From positions 44,373 through 108,372 of the forward strand of contig CAWIHT010000003.1 of NCBI GenBank assembly GCA_963836085.1: a DNA stretch of 64,000 nucleotides, in the 5' to 3' direction. The translations under genes were made by a program, and so were the position numbers. The notes below the pieces were generated by a model. It worked only from the letters and a program-made list of their open reading frames with translations, was not told the DNA's origin and did not search any database. This DNA comes from JAHEEL01 sp963836085. Its GTDB lineage: Bacteria; Actinomycetota; Acidimicrobiia; Spongiisociales; UBA5794. Shown piece after piece: positions 17,509-24,966 of the stretch. Within the stretch, counting starts at the first letter, position 1; every line of letters begins with the position of its first letter.

Positions 17509-17982
17509 CTACCCCTCGCTGCCGGACATCTCAGCCATCTCGACCGGGGCCGTTACTTCCTTGCTGCAGTCACCGGTGAAGGTGAGGGTGAAGGTCTTCT
17601 CATCACCCACGGCAAGGGGCTCCTGGATGTCGATCGCCATCACGTGGAGGCCACCCGGTTCGAGGCTCGTCGTCCCTCCGGCGGCCACAGGGATCTCCTG
17701 TCCCGGGACCTTCTCCATGACCATCTGTCCGTCGCTCATCTTCGACTCGTGGAGTTCGTAGGTCGTGGCGAAGTCAGAGTCGGCGGCGGTCAACGCGATG
17801 GATGCGTCGCCCGTGTTGGTGATGTCCATGTACAGCGCCGTGTTCGGTCCAGGTGGGAGGCGTACCCAGGCGTTCTCGATCTTCACCGCATCACAGGCGG
17901 AATCGGACGATGATGAGCAGGCCGCTCCGACGAGGCTCAGCGCGAGCGCAAGAACGGCGATGAACGCGAATCGATTCTTCAT
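17509..17982 (-). CDS. PCu(A)C periplasmic copper chaperone lipoprotein
   Basis: A 157-residue exported lipoprotein (signal 1-21, lipobox VGAAC, Cys22). The mature domain carries the PCu(A)C copper-binding set: His78, Met89, His113 and Met115 (GGLHVM). These proteins hand Cu(I) to SCO1 and the CuA centre of cytochrome oxidase; the SCO1 gene follows by 3 nt. The ATG has a strong GGAAGGAG Shine-Dalgarno. It is the first gene of the copper operon, and an 8-bp inverted repeat flanking a TAAGAT -10 box lies just upstream. Confidence 0.93.
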   Translation of the reverse strand: MKNRFAFIAVLALALSLVGAACSSSSDSACDAVKIENAWVRLPPGPNTALYMDITNTGDASIALTAADSDFATTYELHESKMSDGQMVMEKVPGQEIPVAAGGTTSLEPGGLHVMAIDIQEPLAVGDEKTFTLTFTGDCSKEVTAPVEMAEMSGSEG

Positions 17983-18003
17983 GTTGCTCCTTCCAGAGAA
18001 GGC

Positions 18004-18047
18004 AGTAGGCGACGTACGGTCGATCCGGGATCTTAGCGACGCCTACT
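18004..18047 (-). promoter_or_regulatory. Copper-operon promoter with flanking inverted repeat
   Basis: AGTAGGCG (18004-18011) and CGCCTACT (18040-18047) form an 8-bp inverted repeat. On the minus strand a TAAGAT -10 box (18030-18035) lies between the arms, upstream of the PCuAC gene. This suggests a metal- or stress-responsive operator; the regulator is not in the window. Confidence 0.45.
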
Positions 18048-18068
18048 CTGTGCACTTCCCACTCGCAG

Positions 18069-18074
18069 TAGCCT
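18069..18074 (+). promoter_or_regulatory. -10 box TAGCCT of the SPOUT methyltransferase gene
   Basis: TAGCCT is followed by 6 nt and the ATG at 18081, the leaderless arrangement. Confidence 0.5.
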
Positions 18075-18080
18075 CCTCGG

Positions 18081-18746
18081 ATGACCTACGACGACACCTC
18101 GCGAGAGATCGGAGTTGGGCCGCACCCACAGCCGTGGCCCGACGACTCCCGTCTTGATCCGGAATTGCTGGCGAAAGGCGACCGCCGAAACGTGACCGAT
18201 GGCTATCGCTACTGGAGTCGGGATGCCATCGTCGCCGATCTCGATGAGCGCCGTCACCCCTTCCACGTCGCCGTCGAGAACTGGCAGCACGACTTCAACA
18301 TCGGCAGCGTTGTGCGGAACGCGAACGCGTTCCTCGCCGCCGAAGTGCACATCATCGGGAACAAGCGCTGGAACCGGCGAGGGGCCATGGTCACCGACCG
18401 TTATCTGCATGTGCGGCACCACGCCACCACCGACGAATTCGTTGCGTGGGCTGGATCGGAGAGTCTGCCGATCATCGGGATCGATATCCTCCCCGACTCG
18501 ACTCCACTCGAAACCACGGTGCTCCCGGAGCGCTGTGTGCTGGTCTTCGGCCAGGAGGGACCAGGCTTGTCGGAAGCGGCCCGTGCCGCCTGTGGCGTCG
18601 TGTTGTCAATTGCACAGTTCGGGTCGACGAGATCGATCAATGCAGGCGTCGCCTCGGGAGTCGCTATGCACGCCTGGATCCGGCAGCACGTTCAATTCGA
18701 TGAACGAGCAGCCGACGGCTCTCCGCCGCCCCCAACCACCACCTGA
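18081..18746 (+). CDS. SpoU/TrmH-family RNA 2'-O-methyltransferase
   Basis: A 221-residue SPOUT-class methyltransferase. Motif 1 is visible as HDFNIGSVVRNANAF (Asn and Arg of the active site), motif 2 as VFGQEGPGLSEAA, and motif 3 as GSTRSINAGVASGVAMHAW, which forms the SAM-binding trefoil knot. It methylates a ribose of tRNA or rRNA; the exact target is unknown. It lacks the N-terminal L30e-like extension of 23S rRNA enzymes but has about 50 extra N-terminal residues. The start is leaderless. It is divergent from the copper operon. Confidence 0.92.
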   Translation: MTYDDTSREIGVGPHPQPWPDDSRLDPELLAKGDRRNVTDGYRYWSRDAIVADLDERRHPFHVAVENWQHDFNIGSVVRNANAFLAAEVHIIGNKRWNRRGAMVTDRYLHVRHHATTDEFVAWAGSESLPIIGIDILPDSTPLETTVLPERCVLVFGQEGPGLSEAARAACGVVLSIAQFGSTRSINAGVASGVAMHAWIRQHVQFDERAADGSPPPPTTT

Positions 18747-18789
18747 AACCATGCTGTGCCGGGGTCATGCCCAGGCTCAGGCTGCTACC

Positions 18790-18810
18790 GGACCGCCGAC
18801 ATGGCGGTCC
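18790..18810. terminator. Hairpin GGACCGCC-GGCGGTCC
   Basis: A perfect 8-bp stem with loop GACAT lies between the convergent SPOUT and hydrolase genes, 43 nt after the SPOUT stop. It could end transcription from either side; no U-tract. Confidence 0.45.
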
Positions 18811-18840
18811 CGAGGACGTGATCCCCCTCGACCGCCGGGA

Positions 18841-18869
18841 GAGCGCCATAGGTGCCGCTATGGGCGCTC
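18841..18869. repeat. Hairpin containing the ATAGGTGCCG element, copy 1
   Basis: GAGCGCCATAG pairs with CTATGGGCGCTC (one bulge). The loop holds GTGCC, and the 10-nt core ATAGGTGCCG is at 18848-18857. It abuts the hydrolase stop codon, so it may serve as a terminator. The same core recurs at 21441 and 22594. Confidence 0.5.
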
Positions 18870-19738
18870 TATTCGAGGAAGCGAATCAGGATGGGATTGA
18901 CGCGCTCTGGGAATTCGTAGTGCGCCAGATGTGATGCCCCTTCGATTTCGTGGTATTCGATGTCGGGAAGCAGATCACGCAACCTGCGCATCGAATCTCC
19001 AGTGAGCACCTTGTCTTGGGTTCCCCAGGTGAGCAGCGTGGGAATGCCCTGCGCCTTGACGCCCTCGTAGCAGGATGTTGCGTCGATGAGCGCATCGCCT
19101 CTCAAGTTGGCCAGCATTGCCCTCCGTTTTCCCCGGAACCGCATCTGCTCGGCGACCTGTGGTTCGAGAATGGCTCGCTTGTCGGCGGATGCCAACCGGT
19201 CCGATAGGTCGGAGATCTTGGCCTCTGGAACCAACTGGAGAACAACCTCCCCGACGAAGGGTGTCTTCGCGACCGTTGCGAAGACGCCGCCCGAACCCTT
19301 GAAGTCGTCGAAGAACGGCGACAGCACGGCGAGTTTCTCCACCTTGCCGGGGTGCTTGGACGCGAAACATGCCCCGATGCTTCCTCCCTGAGAGGTGCCC
19401 ACCACGCGGATCGGGCATGAGATTCCCAAGTGGTCAATCAGTTCGGCGAGCTGCGCGTTGTACAGCTGTGTGTCGTAGGTGCCCAGTCGCGGCCTGTCCG
19501 AGAAGCCGTGGCCAATCACGTCATACCTGAGGACGCGGAATCCGGCCTCGCACAGGTCCCCGACCGTGTTGTCCCACGTCACGTAGGGCGCAGCATTCCC
19601 GTGAATCAGGACGACACTCCGGCCATGGGTGTCGCCGCTCAACTCGTAGTGCGTGACCCCAACCGACAGTTCCGCGAAACTCCCCGGCAGGCCCTTCCTG
19701 GTCTCAAGTGTCAGGTCCGGTTTGCCAATCTCAAACAC
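18869..19738 (-). CDS. Alpha/beta hydrolase
   Basis: A 289-residue serine hydrolase of the alpha/beta fold. It shows the oxyanion HGNAAP motif, the nucleophile elbow GTSQGGS, a cap domain, the acid residue near TWGTQDKVL and the catalytic His in GASHLAHYE. The substrate is unknown; esterases and carbon-carbon hydrolases of aromatic pathways share this layout. A start at GTG 19738 is chosen because GGAGGGAGG lies about 5 nt upstream; a longer frame reaching 19804 lacks such a site. It is transcribed divergently from the deazaflavin-type reductase gene. Confidence 0.87.
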   Translation of the reverse strand: MFEIGKPDLTLETRKGLPGSFAELSVGVTHYELSGDTHGRSVVLIHGNAAPYVTWDNTVGDLCEAGFRVLRYDVIGHGFSDRPRLGTYDTQLYNAQLAELIDHLGISCPIRVVGTSQGGSIGACFASKHPGKVEKLAVLSPFFDDFKGSGGVFATVAKTPFVGEVVLQLVPEAKISDLSDRLASADKRAILEPQVAEQMRFRGKRRAMLANLRGDALIDATSCYEGVKAQGIPTLLTWGTQDKVLTGDSMRRLRDLLPDIEYHEIEGASHLAHYEFPERVNPILIRFLE

Positions 19739-19970
19739 ACCACCCTCCCTCCGTAGCGGTCCAGGACAGATCGGTTCACCCTTGAACCTCAGTCCGCCGC
19801 GCATCTGATGTCAAGGGCAAAAGCTCCTGCCCACGGGGCAGCGGTCAGATCACGCCGGGCTGCCCGAGCCGCCCAAAGCTGCCGACATGAAGGGGTCGGG
19901 ACCTTCTCCTCTTCCACACGGTGTGTTGGATTGTGACGATGAGGTGTTCGGCAACGAGCGGGAGGCCGGT

Positions 19971-20480
19971 ATGCGCAGACTCTTCAAGGTGCTGTCAGTG
20001 ATTGTCGGCGTCATCGTCCTTGAGCAGATCTTCGAGACGGCGCTGATGATGTGGGCGTTCAAGAGTCGAAACCCCCGGGTGATTGGATGGCTCACGTGGT
20101 ATCACAAACACGTGACCAACCCGGTGTGGGTCCGCTTTTTCGCAGGACGCTCGACAAATTCAGCGTTGCTTCACCATGTAGGCCGGAAGTCGGGAAAGGC
20201 GTTCGTGACGCCATTGACAGCCCACAAGTCAGAGGACACCATCATCATCCCGATGCCGTACGGCACGGAGACCGACTGGTTGCGTAATCTGCAGGCTGCC
20301 GGTCAAGGTGTCGTTGAGCTCGACCACCTCAGCTACAGCGTGGACGAGCCGGAGGTGGTTCCTGTCGACGAAGTCATGGCGCTCCTATCTCCAATGGTGG
20401 CTCGCATCGTGCAGCTGCACGAAACCGAGAAGGCTCTCCGGCTCCGCGTCGCCGGACCTGCCGAGCGATTGTCCGCCTAG
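19971..20480 (+). CDS. Deazaflavin-dependent nitroreductase/quinone reductase family protein
   Basis: A 169-residue protein with an N-terminal hydrophobic segment (residues about 5-22) and a split-barrel domain of the Ddn family. The signature LLHHVGRKSGKAFVTPLTAH and MPYGTETDWLRNLQAAG match, with GRKSG contacting F420 phosphate in known members. Such enzymes use F420H2 to reduce quinones, protecting membranes from redox damage. The ATG at 19971 is supported by GGAGG at 5 nt; a longer reading from 19887 has no such site. Together with the gene at 78-512 it implies F420 metabolism in the host. Confidence 0.85.
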   Translation: MRRLFKVLSVIVGVIVLEQIFETALMMWAFKSRNPRVIGWLTWYHKHVTNPVWVRFFAGRSTNSALLHHVGRKSGKAFVTPLTAHKSEDTIIIPMPYGTETDWLRNLQAAGQGVVELDHLSYSVDEPEVVPVDEVMALLSPMVARIVQLHETEKALRLRVAGPAERLSA

Positions 20481-20557
20481 CCCGTCCTACGGCCACAATC
20501 GGCATCACGTCAGCAGACATGGGTACCGATCTGGCAGGTCGGGTGGCTGGTGGCGAG

Positions 20558-21304
20558 TCAGGATTGCGGTTCGCCGCAGGTCCGCTCAGTGAACTCGGGC
20601 GGCCAGGGCGCGGATGTCTCCCCGTGCTTGGAGAACCGGAAGTCGCACCGGTCGCAGCCCCAAGCGAGGGTCTTGGTCCGTCGAACGCCATATCCCATCG
20701 CCTTGATCATCACATATTCGAGATCGCAGATATACGGGCAGAGCTCGTCGGCTTCCTGGGCGTCGAGGAACTTGACGTTGCCGCACTCCGTGTTGTCGAA
20801 CCCGAAGTCGAAGGTCATGCCGTCGCCGTCGACACGCTCAACCACCCAGTCCCCCGGATACCGGCGGGCCTGCGACTTGCGAGCCGCCGCCTCTTCCCGC
20901 CACTTCGCGAGCCTCGTGAACCGGAACCTGCCCCGCCCGTGACGAACCACCCGGGGAATCCGCTCCATCTCAGTTTCCATCATCTGGCGAAGCAACCAAC
21001 CGCTGTCTTCAACGCTGCCACCGTGCCGGACTACTACCCGGTGCAGAGCAAGTGCCCTTGCCGTGAATGTGAGATTGCCGGAGTGGCCATTCCGCCACCC
21101 CCCGATGTACGGAACCTCAGGGATCAGCCGGCGGTACTCGTCCAGTATCTCTCTCCGCATCACCGCCGCAGTCTCCTCGCCGAAGCGGGCGGCCAGAGCG
21201 TCAACCGACCGTTCCAAGTATCGGTCGAGTCCGCCGACCAGCTTCTCCGTCTGCCGACTCGCAGGTGGTGCCTTGGTCTCAGGCTGGTTCTTCCCAATAC
21301 GCAT
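20558..21304 (-). CDS. L-2-amino-thiazoline-4-carboxylate hydrolase family protein
   Basis: A 248-residue protein whose C-terminal half carries the family signature DGMTFDFGFDNTECGNVKFL, ADELCPYICDLEY and TLAWGCDRCDFRF. The last contains a CxxC pair in a likely metal or disulfide site. In Pseudomonas a member opens the thiazoline ring of ATC to S-carbamoylcysteine for cysteine formation; many relatives are unassigned. The start ATG at 21304 is preceded by GGGAG, whereas the longer GTG start at 21331 is not. It is convergent with the quinone reductase gene. The real substrate in this organism is open. Confidence 0.8.
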   Translation of the reverse strand: MRIGKNQPETKAPPASRQTEKLVGGLDRYLERSVDALAARFGEETAAVMRREILDEYRRLIPEVPYIGGWRNGHSGNLTFTARALALHRVVVRHGGSVEDSGWLLRQMMETEMERIPRVVRHGRGRFRFTRLAKWREEAAARKSQARRYPGDWVVERVDGDGMTFDFGFDNTECGNVKFLDAQEADELCPYICDLEYVMIKAMGYGVRRTKTLAWGCDRCDFRFSKHGETSAPWPPEFTERTCGEPQS

Positions 21305-21437
21305 CGCGATCTCCCGGGAGCAGGCCCGCACGCACCGCTCCCCGCTCCAATCTCACTCCGACACACACAATCGGTCAAGGCCCAATCGAACCGCCCCCCT
21401 GTTCCACATCGAGCATTCTGCGCGGCCGAACGTCCCG

Positions 21438-21458
21438 CCAATAGGTGCCGACATAGGA
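21438..21458. repeat. ATAGGTGCCG element, copy 2
   Basis: Core ATAGGTGCCG at 21441-21450, followed by ACATAGG. The flanks are only weakly palindromic. It lies in the 238-nt divergent gap (21305-21542) between the ATC hydrolase and SRPBCC genes, where nothing else is recognised. Confidence 0.45.
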
Positions 21459-21542
21459 GTGTTGTTGACGACCGGTAGCCTCAGCGCGACGATGGCGCGG
21501 GGAGTCTTGGTAGCGGTTCCGGACGGACGGGAGGGGTACCGC

Positions 21543-21989
21543 ATGCGAGTGCCGGAGAGTCGGAAGTGCAGCGTTCTCATTGGTGCGCCGCTGGAGGACG
21601 TCTTTGCGTGTGTGCGGAACCCGACGAATTTCAATCAGCTGATGCCCGGTGTGACATTCTTGGACGTCGAGGTGACACCCGATGGTGTTGGCACGGCGTA
21701 CGGATTCGAGACGAGAGTCGCCGGGATACCGATTCGAGGATCCGGCGAATTCACAGAGTTCACCCCCAATCTCCACATTCACGACGAGACATCGATTGCA
21801 ATGGAAGGGTCAATCGATTGGACGTTCGAGGGTGAGGGCGAAGGCGTGCGGGTGACGATTGAGCATTCTCCGGGGCGGTTCTGGGACCTTCCCATCGTTG
21901 GCCGACTCCTCGCCGACACCTACCAACGCGCCGACCGCGAAGTCCTCCGCCAGCTCAAGTGCAGACTGGAAGTTGGTCAACGCGACTAG
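21543..21989 (+). CDS. SRPBCC (CoxG-like/polyketide cyclase) protein
   Basis: A 148-residue START-like helix-grip protein. It starts with an alternating strand (KCSVLIGAPLEDVFACVRNP) followed by the typical helix and ends in a long amphipathic helix (RADREVLRQLKCRLE). The family includes CoxG, polyketide cyclases and toxin-like lipid-binding proteins, all with a hydrophobic cavity; no catalytic residues can be assigned. ATG 21543 is preceded by GGAGGGG at 7 nt, and the longer open frame to the left is not supported. Neighbouring genes suggest no pathway. Confidence 0.75.
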   Translation: MRVPESRKCSVLIGAPLEDVFACVRNPTNFNQLMPGVTFLDVEVTPDGVGTAYGFETRVAGIPIRGSGEFTEFTPNLHIHDETSIAMEGSIDWTFEGEGEGVRVTIEHSPGRFWDLPIVGRLLADTYQRADREVLRQLKCRLEVGQRD

Positions 21990-22095
21990 CCCCTCTCTGC
22001 CGTTGTTGGCGGTTGTTGCGAGCGATCGGGATACGTCTCTACTCGGCAAGCCGGGGCCGATGTACCCTTCAAGTGTTGCGTTCTGAGGACTCGGA

Positions 22096-22557
22096 GTGAA
22101 GAGATCGGCAATCGTTTTTTGCCTGGCATTCTCTGGTCTCGTCGTGGGAGCGTGCTCGGCTGCAGCATCGTCGCTGGGTGTTGCGGGTGACACAGATATG
22201 GTCATCGATACCCCAGAACCAGGGGATGATGGTCCGGCGGGCTACGCCCAGATCGAGTTCTACGACGCACTCGATGAGGAACGAGTCGTGGTGCTGACTG
22301 GCGAGGAAGAGGACTGGTGCGCGACGTTCGAGGGGAGAGCAGGAGGGTGGCTCGCAGCGCACGAACTCGGCCTCGGCGACGCCCCAACCGGCGAACCATT
22401 TGCATTCGACTCGGCGACGGTCGGGCTGCGGGCGATCGCAGCATCGGAAGCTGCAACTCGAGACTCCGACGAGTTCGCAGCCATCGAGCCGTTCCTTCGG
22501 CTCCCGGTCCCATTGCCGCTTGCATGCCGCACCGCTTTCGGCATGCGTGAGGAATAG
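22096..22557 (+). CDS. Hypothetical lipoprotein
   Basis: A 153-residue protein with signal peptide and lipobox (LVVGAC, Cys20). The mature part is acidic and contains two cysteines (WCATFEG near residue 75 and LACRTAFG near 142) that may form a disulfide. No family was recognised. The start is GTG with GAGGAC about 6 nt upstream. It lies 150 nt before the sigma-factor gene, on the same strand, with an ATAGGTGCCG hairpin in between, so it may be separately transcribed. Confidence 0.6.
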   Translation: MKRSAIVFCLAFSGLVVGACSAAASSLGVAGDTDMVIDTPEPGDDGPAGYAQIEFYDALDEERVVVLTGEEEDWCATFEGRAGGWLAAHELGLGDAPTGEPFAFDSATVGLRAIAASEAATRDSDEFAAIEPFLRLPVPLPLACRTAFGMREE

Positions 22558-22590
22558 CTGACGGGACGTTGGTCTGAGGGCCCGGCGGAG

Positions 22591-22610
22591 CCCATAGGTG
22601 CCGATATGGG
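22591..22610. repeat. ATAGGTGCCG hairpin, copy 3
   Basis: CCCATA (22591-22596) pairs with TATGGG (22605-22610) around loop GGTGCCGA. The core ATAGGTGCCG is at 22594-22603. It lies between the lipoprotein and sigma-factor genes. Confidence 0.55.
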
Positions 22611-22707
22611 CTGGTGGTGTCGAAGATTTCTCAGATTTCTCGGATTCCTCTGTCATCCAGTCGGCGGGTTTGCGACCCTTATGGGGTAGACGACATTGGA
22701 GCGACCG

Positions 22708-23202
22708 GTGCAGGACAGCCGGACCGTTGCAGATGTGGATCGGCGGGAGGACACGTTCACCATGTTCGTGCGCGAGAACCAGGACCGGATCAGGCACGCG
22801 TTGGTGGCTGGGTTCGGGGTTGAGGTGGGTCGCGACGCCGCAGAGGAGGCGCTGGTGCATGCGTGGCAGCGTTGGAGCAAGATTGGTGGGATGAGGAACC
22901 CGGCGGGCTATGTGTATCGAGTCGGGCATCGCATCGCGCAGAAGATGGCTCGTGCCCGCAGGCATCCGGTGGTGTTCCCTGAGGTCGAGAGCGTGAACCC
23001 GGTAGTGGCGGAACCGGGCCTGCCTGCAGCGTTGGGGATGCTGTCGCCGAGGCAGCGCAGCGCGGTGGTGACAGTGCACGGCTACGGGTTGTCGCAACGT
23101 GAGGCCGCAGAGCTGTTGGGGATCAGCCGTTCGAGTGTTCAACGTCACCTTGATCGAGGGTTGGCCAAGTTACGCGGTGCGCTAGGAGTGAAAGATGATT
23201 GA
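22708..23202 (+). CDS. ECF-type RNA polymerase sigma factor
   Basis: A 164-residue sigma-70-family protein. Region 2 spans about residues 20-80 (DAAEEALVHAWQRWSKIGGMRNPAGYVYRVGHR, the region 2.4 promoter-contact helix). Region 4 spans about 110-160 with LSPRQRSAVVTVHGYG and the helix-turn-helix LSQREAAELLGISRSSVQRHL. The start is uncertain: GTG 22708 has GGAG six nt upstream, while TTG 22696 is also open. It overlaps the next gene by 8 nt, so the membrane beta-propeller protein is its probable partner or anti-sigma factor. Target promoters were not identified. Confidence 0.85.
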   Translation: MQDSRTVADVDRREDTFTMFVRENQDRIRHALVAGFGVEVGRDAAEEALVHAWQRWSKIGGMRNPAGYVYRVGHRIAQKMARARRHPVVFPEVESVNPVVAEPGLPAALGMLSPRQRSAVVTVHGYGLSQREAAELLGISRSSVQRHLDRGLAKLRGALGVKDD

Positions 23203-24562
23203 CGTCAAGGAGCAGCTCCGTGCCTACTTCGATGAAATCGATCCGCCGTTCGATCCCGCTGGGTTGATGCGCGAGCCTCAACCGCGGTCGGTGTCGCACC
23301 GCAGTGTGGGCCGGGGTGTGCTGATCGCCGGGGTCGCCGCGACGGTGGTGGTGTTGGCCGTGGCGCTGCCTGTCCTGTTCTTGGCGAACCCGCCGCCAAC
23401 CGCTGTCGAGCCGTCGGTCACGACAATCCCGTCGGTGGCGACGACGGAGGCATCTGTTCCAGCGCCGACCGGAGTCCTTGGTCCCTTCGCGCATCTTGTG
23501 TGGTCCCGCGTCGAGTCGGAGACGTTGTCCTCCGCGCGGGTGGCGCTCGAAGGCGTGACCTCCGGGGGTCCCGGCCTGGTGGCGGTCGGGTGGGGACAGC
23601 CCTTCGTCTGGTCTTCACCGGACGGCCTCGACTGGTCGCCCGCGAGGACGGACGACCTGGGTGAGGGGTTTGACGTCATCTCGTGGGAATCCGGGCTGCT
23701 TGCAGTCGGCGGACAGCCAGGCGTGGAGGTCTGGATCTCTGAGGATGGCACCGACTGGTCCCCGACTCCTCAGCCGAGCGCCGTGTTCGAGGAATCCGAC
23801 GTGGTGTGGAGCGTCACCGAAGGTGGACCCGGCCTCGTGGCCGTCGGTGAGGTAGTCGACGGTCCCGCCGTCGTGTGGACCTCAGTCGACGCACTGACCT
23901 GGGAACGCGTGCCGCACGACCCTGAGACGTTCGGGACCGTCGCTTCGATGTACAGCGTCACACCTGGAGGGCCGGGACTTGTCGCGGTCGGCGCGTACAA
24001 CGCAACCATCGAGACAGTGGAAGGGTGCTCCGCCGAGAACCCCGAAATGTGGGTGGAATGCCCCGAGTCAAACGCTGCGGTGTGGACGTCGGTCGACGGT
24101 GTCGAGTGGTCACGCGTCCCGCACGACCCGGCGGTCTTCGGAACACCAGAGATTGGGTCCGAGATCTTTGACGTTGCGGTCGGTGAATCCGGGCTCGTTG
24201 CGGTCGGCGGAACTCCAGCCGATGGCGCCATGGCCTGGATCTCCACCGACGGCCTCACGTGGATTCCCATGCCAAGCGACCCCGGTCTGTTCAACGGTGA
24301 CGAAGGAATGAACGCAGTAGTCAACGCCGGAGAAGGCTTCGTTGCCGTCGGCCAAGAAGCCGACCGCGCCGCCGCTTGGTACTCGGCCGATGGCGTCACG
24401 TGGACCCAGATGAACGCCTCTGACGAGGCCTTCGGCGGTCCCATGACGTCAGCAATGATGGATGTAGCGGTCGTCGGCCCTGGACTTGTCGCAGTCGGCT
24501 GGGAATGGGGCGAGAGCAGTGGCTGGACGGCAGCCGTGTGGATCGCGGAGCCGGGCGCATAG
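23195..24562 (+). CDS. Membrane-anchored seven-repeat beta-propeller protein, candidate anti-sigma factor
   Basis: A 455-residue protein: a 39-residue cytoplasmic segment, one helix (about 41-66, VLIAGVAATVVVLAVALPVL), a Pro/Thr/Ser-rich linker and seven repeats of about 50 residues. Each repeat has a (G)PGLVAVG strand and an AVWTS-DGLTW strand, like BNR/sialidase propellers; it should fold as a seven-bladed extracellular propeller. There is no HxxxCxxC zinc motif of classical anti-sigma factors in the N-terminal tail (VKEQLRAYFDEIDPPFDP). Gene overlap with the sigma factor suggests that the short tail holds the sigma factor and the propeller senses an external signal. That role is inference. 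Confidence 0.75.
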   Translation: MIDVKEQLRAYFDEIDPPFDPAGLMREPQPRSVSHRSVGRGVLIAGVAATVVVLAVALPVLFLANPPPTAVEPSVTTIPSVATTEASVPAPTGVLGPFAHLVWSRVESETLSSARVALEGVTSGGPGLVAVGWGQPFVWSSPDGLDWSPARTDDLGEGFDVISWESGLLAVGGQPGVEVWISEDGTDWSPTPQPSAVFEESDVVWSVTEGGPGLVAVGEVVDGPAVVWTSVDALTWERVPHDPETFGTVASMYSVTPGGPGLVAVGAYNATIETVEGCSAENPEMWVECPESNAAVWTSVDGVEWSRVPHDPAVFGTPEIGSEIFDVAVGESGLVAVGGTPADGAMAWISTDGLTWIPMPSDPGLFNGDEGMNAVVNAGEGFVAVGQEADRAAAWYSADGVTWTQMNASDEAFGGPMTSAMMDVAVVGPGLVAVGWEWGESSGWTAAVWIAEPGA

Positions 24563-24966
24563 CCATGCAACCATCGTCAGCGCCACCCGCACGCACACCT
24601 CTGGAGACCCTGTGGCAGTCAAAGACGACTGGGACCAGAGGGTTCACCGGCACAAAGCCGATTTCCTCAGGAACGTACTCCTGGAGATCCTCCGGCTGGC
24701 GGTCGAAGGTCACGGCTACGGCGTGCCCACTCCCCTTGTCAGGGCCTAGGTGGTCGCATTCCTGAGTGTCTTCCCTCCCGAGTGGCAAGGAGATATGGCG
24801 ACGCGAGGACAGTTGTGAGCCCACCATCCGCCCGCGGCGGCAGAGCAAGGGTGAGAGGGTCTTCCCTATCCTTCTGGCGAGTCCGGCCGCTTCCGAACGG
24901 TCCCAACGACACCCTTGCTCTACGGGGGCAAGCCAGACATAGCAGCGTTCTTCCGGCGGTGTCCAT
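24563..24966. other. 404-nt gap with no convincing gene
   Basis: No clear gene, tRNA or terminator. One short plus-strand frame, GTG 24612 to stop 24749 (45 residues, helix-rich, WDQRVHRHKADFLRNVL), has GGAG five nt upstream. An overlapping minus frame also looks protein-like (DRQPEDLQEYVPEEIG). Neither can be called; the stretch may hold a decayed gene. Confidence 0.4.

Noticed and set aside
22591..22610. Copy 3 of the ATAGGTGCCG element as a sigma-28 promoter (GCCGATAT).
   Set aside because: No -35 match at the required distance, and no flagellar or related gene nearby.
22696..23202. TTG 22696 as the start of the sigma-factor gene.
   Set aside because: GTG 22708 has a GGAG site 6 nt upstream and loses no conserved residue, so it is preferred, although TTG cannot be excluded.
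24612..24749. 45-residue plus-strand frame with GGAG before GTG in the 404-nt gap.
   Set aside because: No family resemblance, and an equally plausible overlapping minus frame exists; reported only within the gap description.
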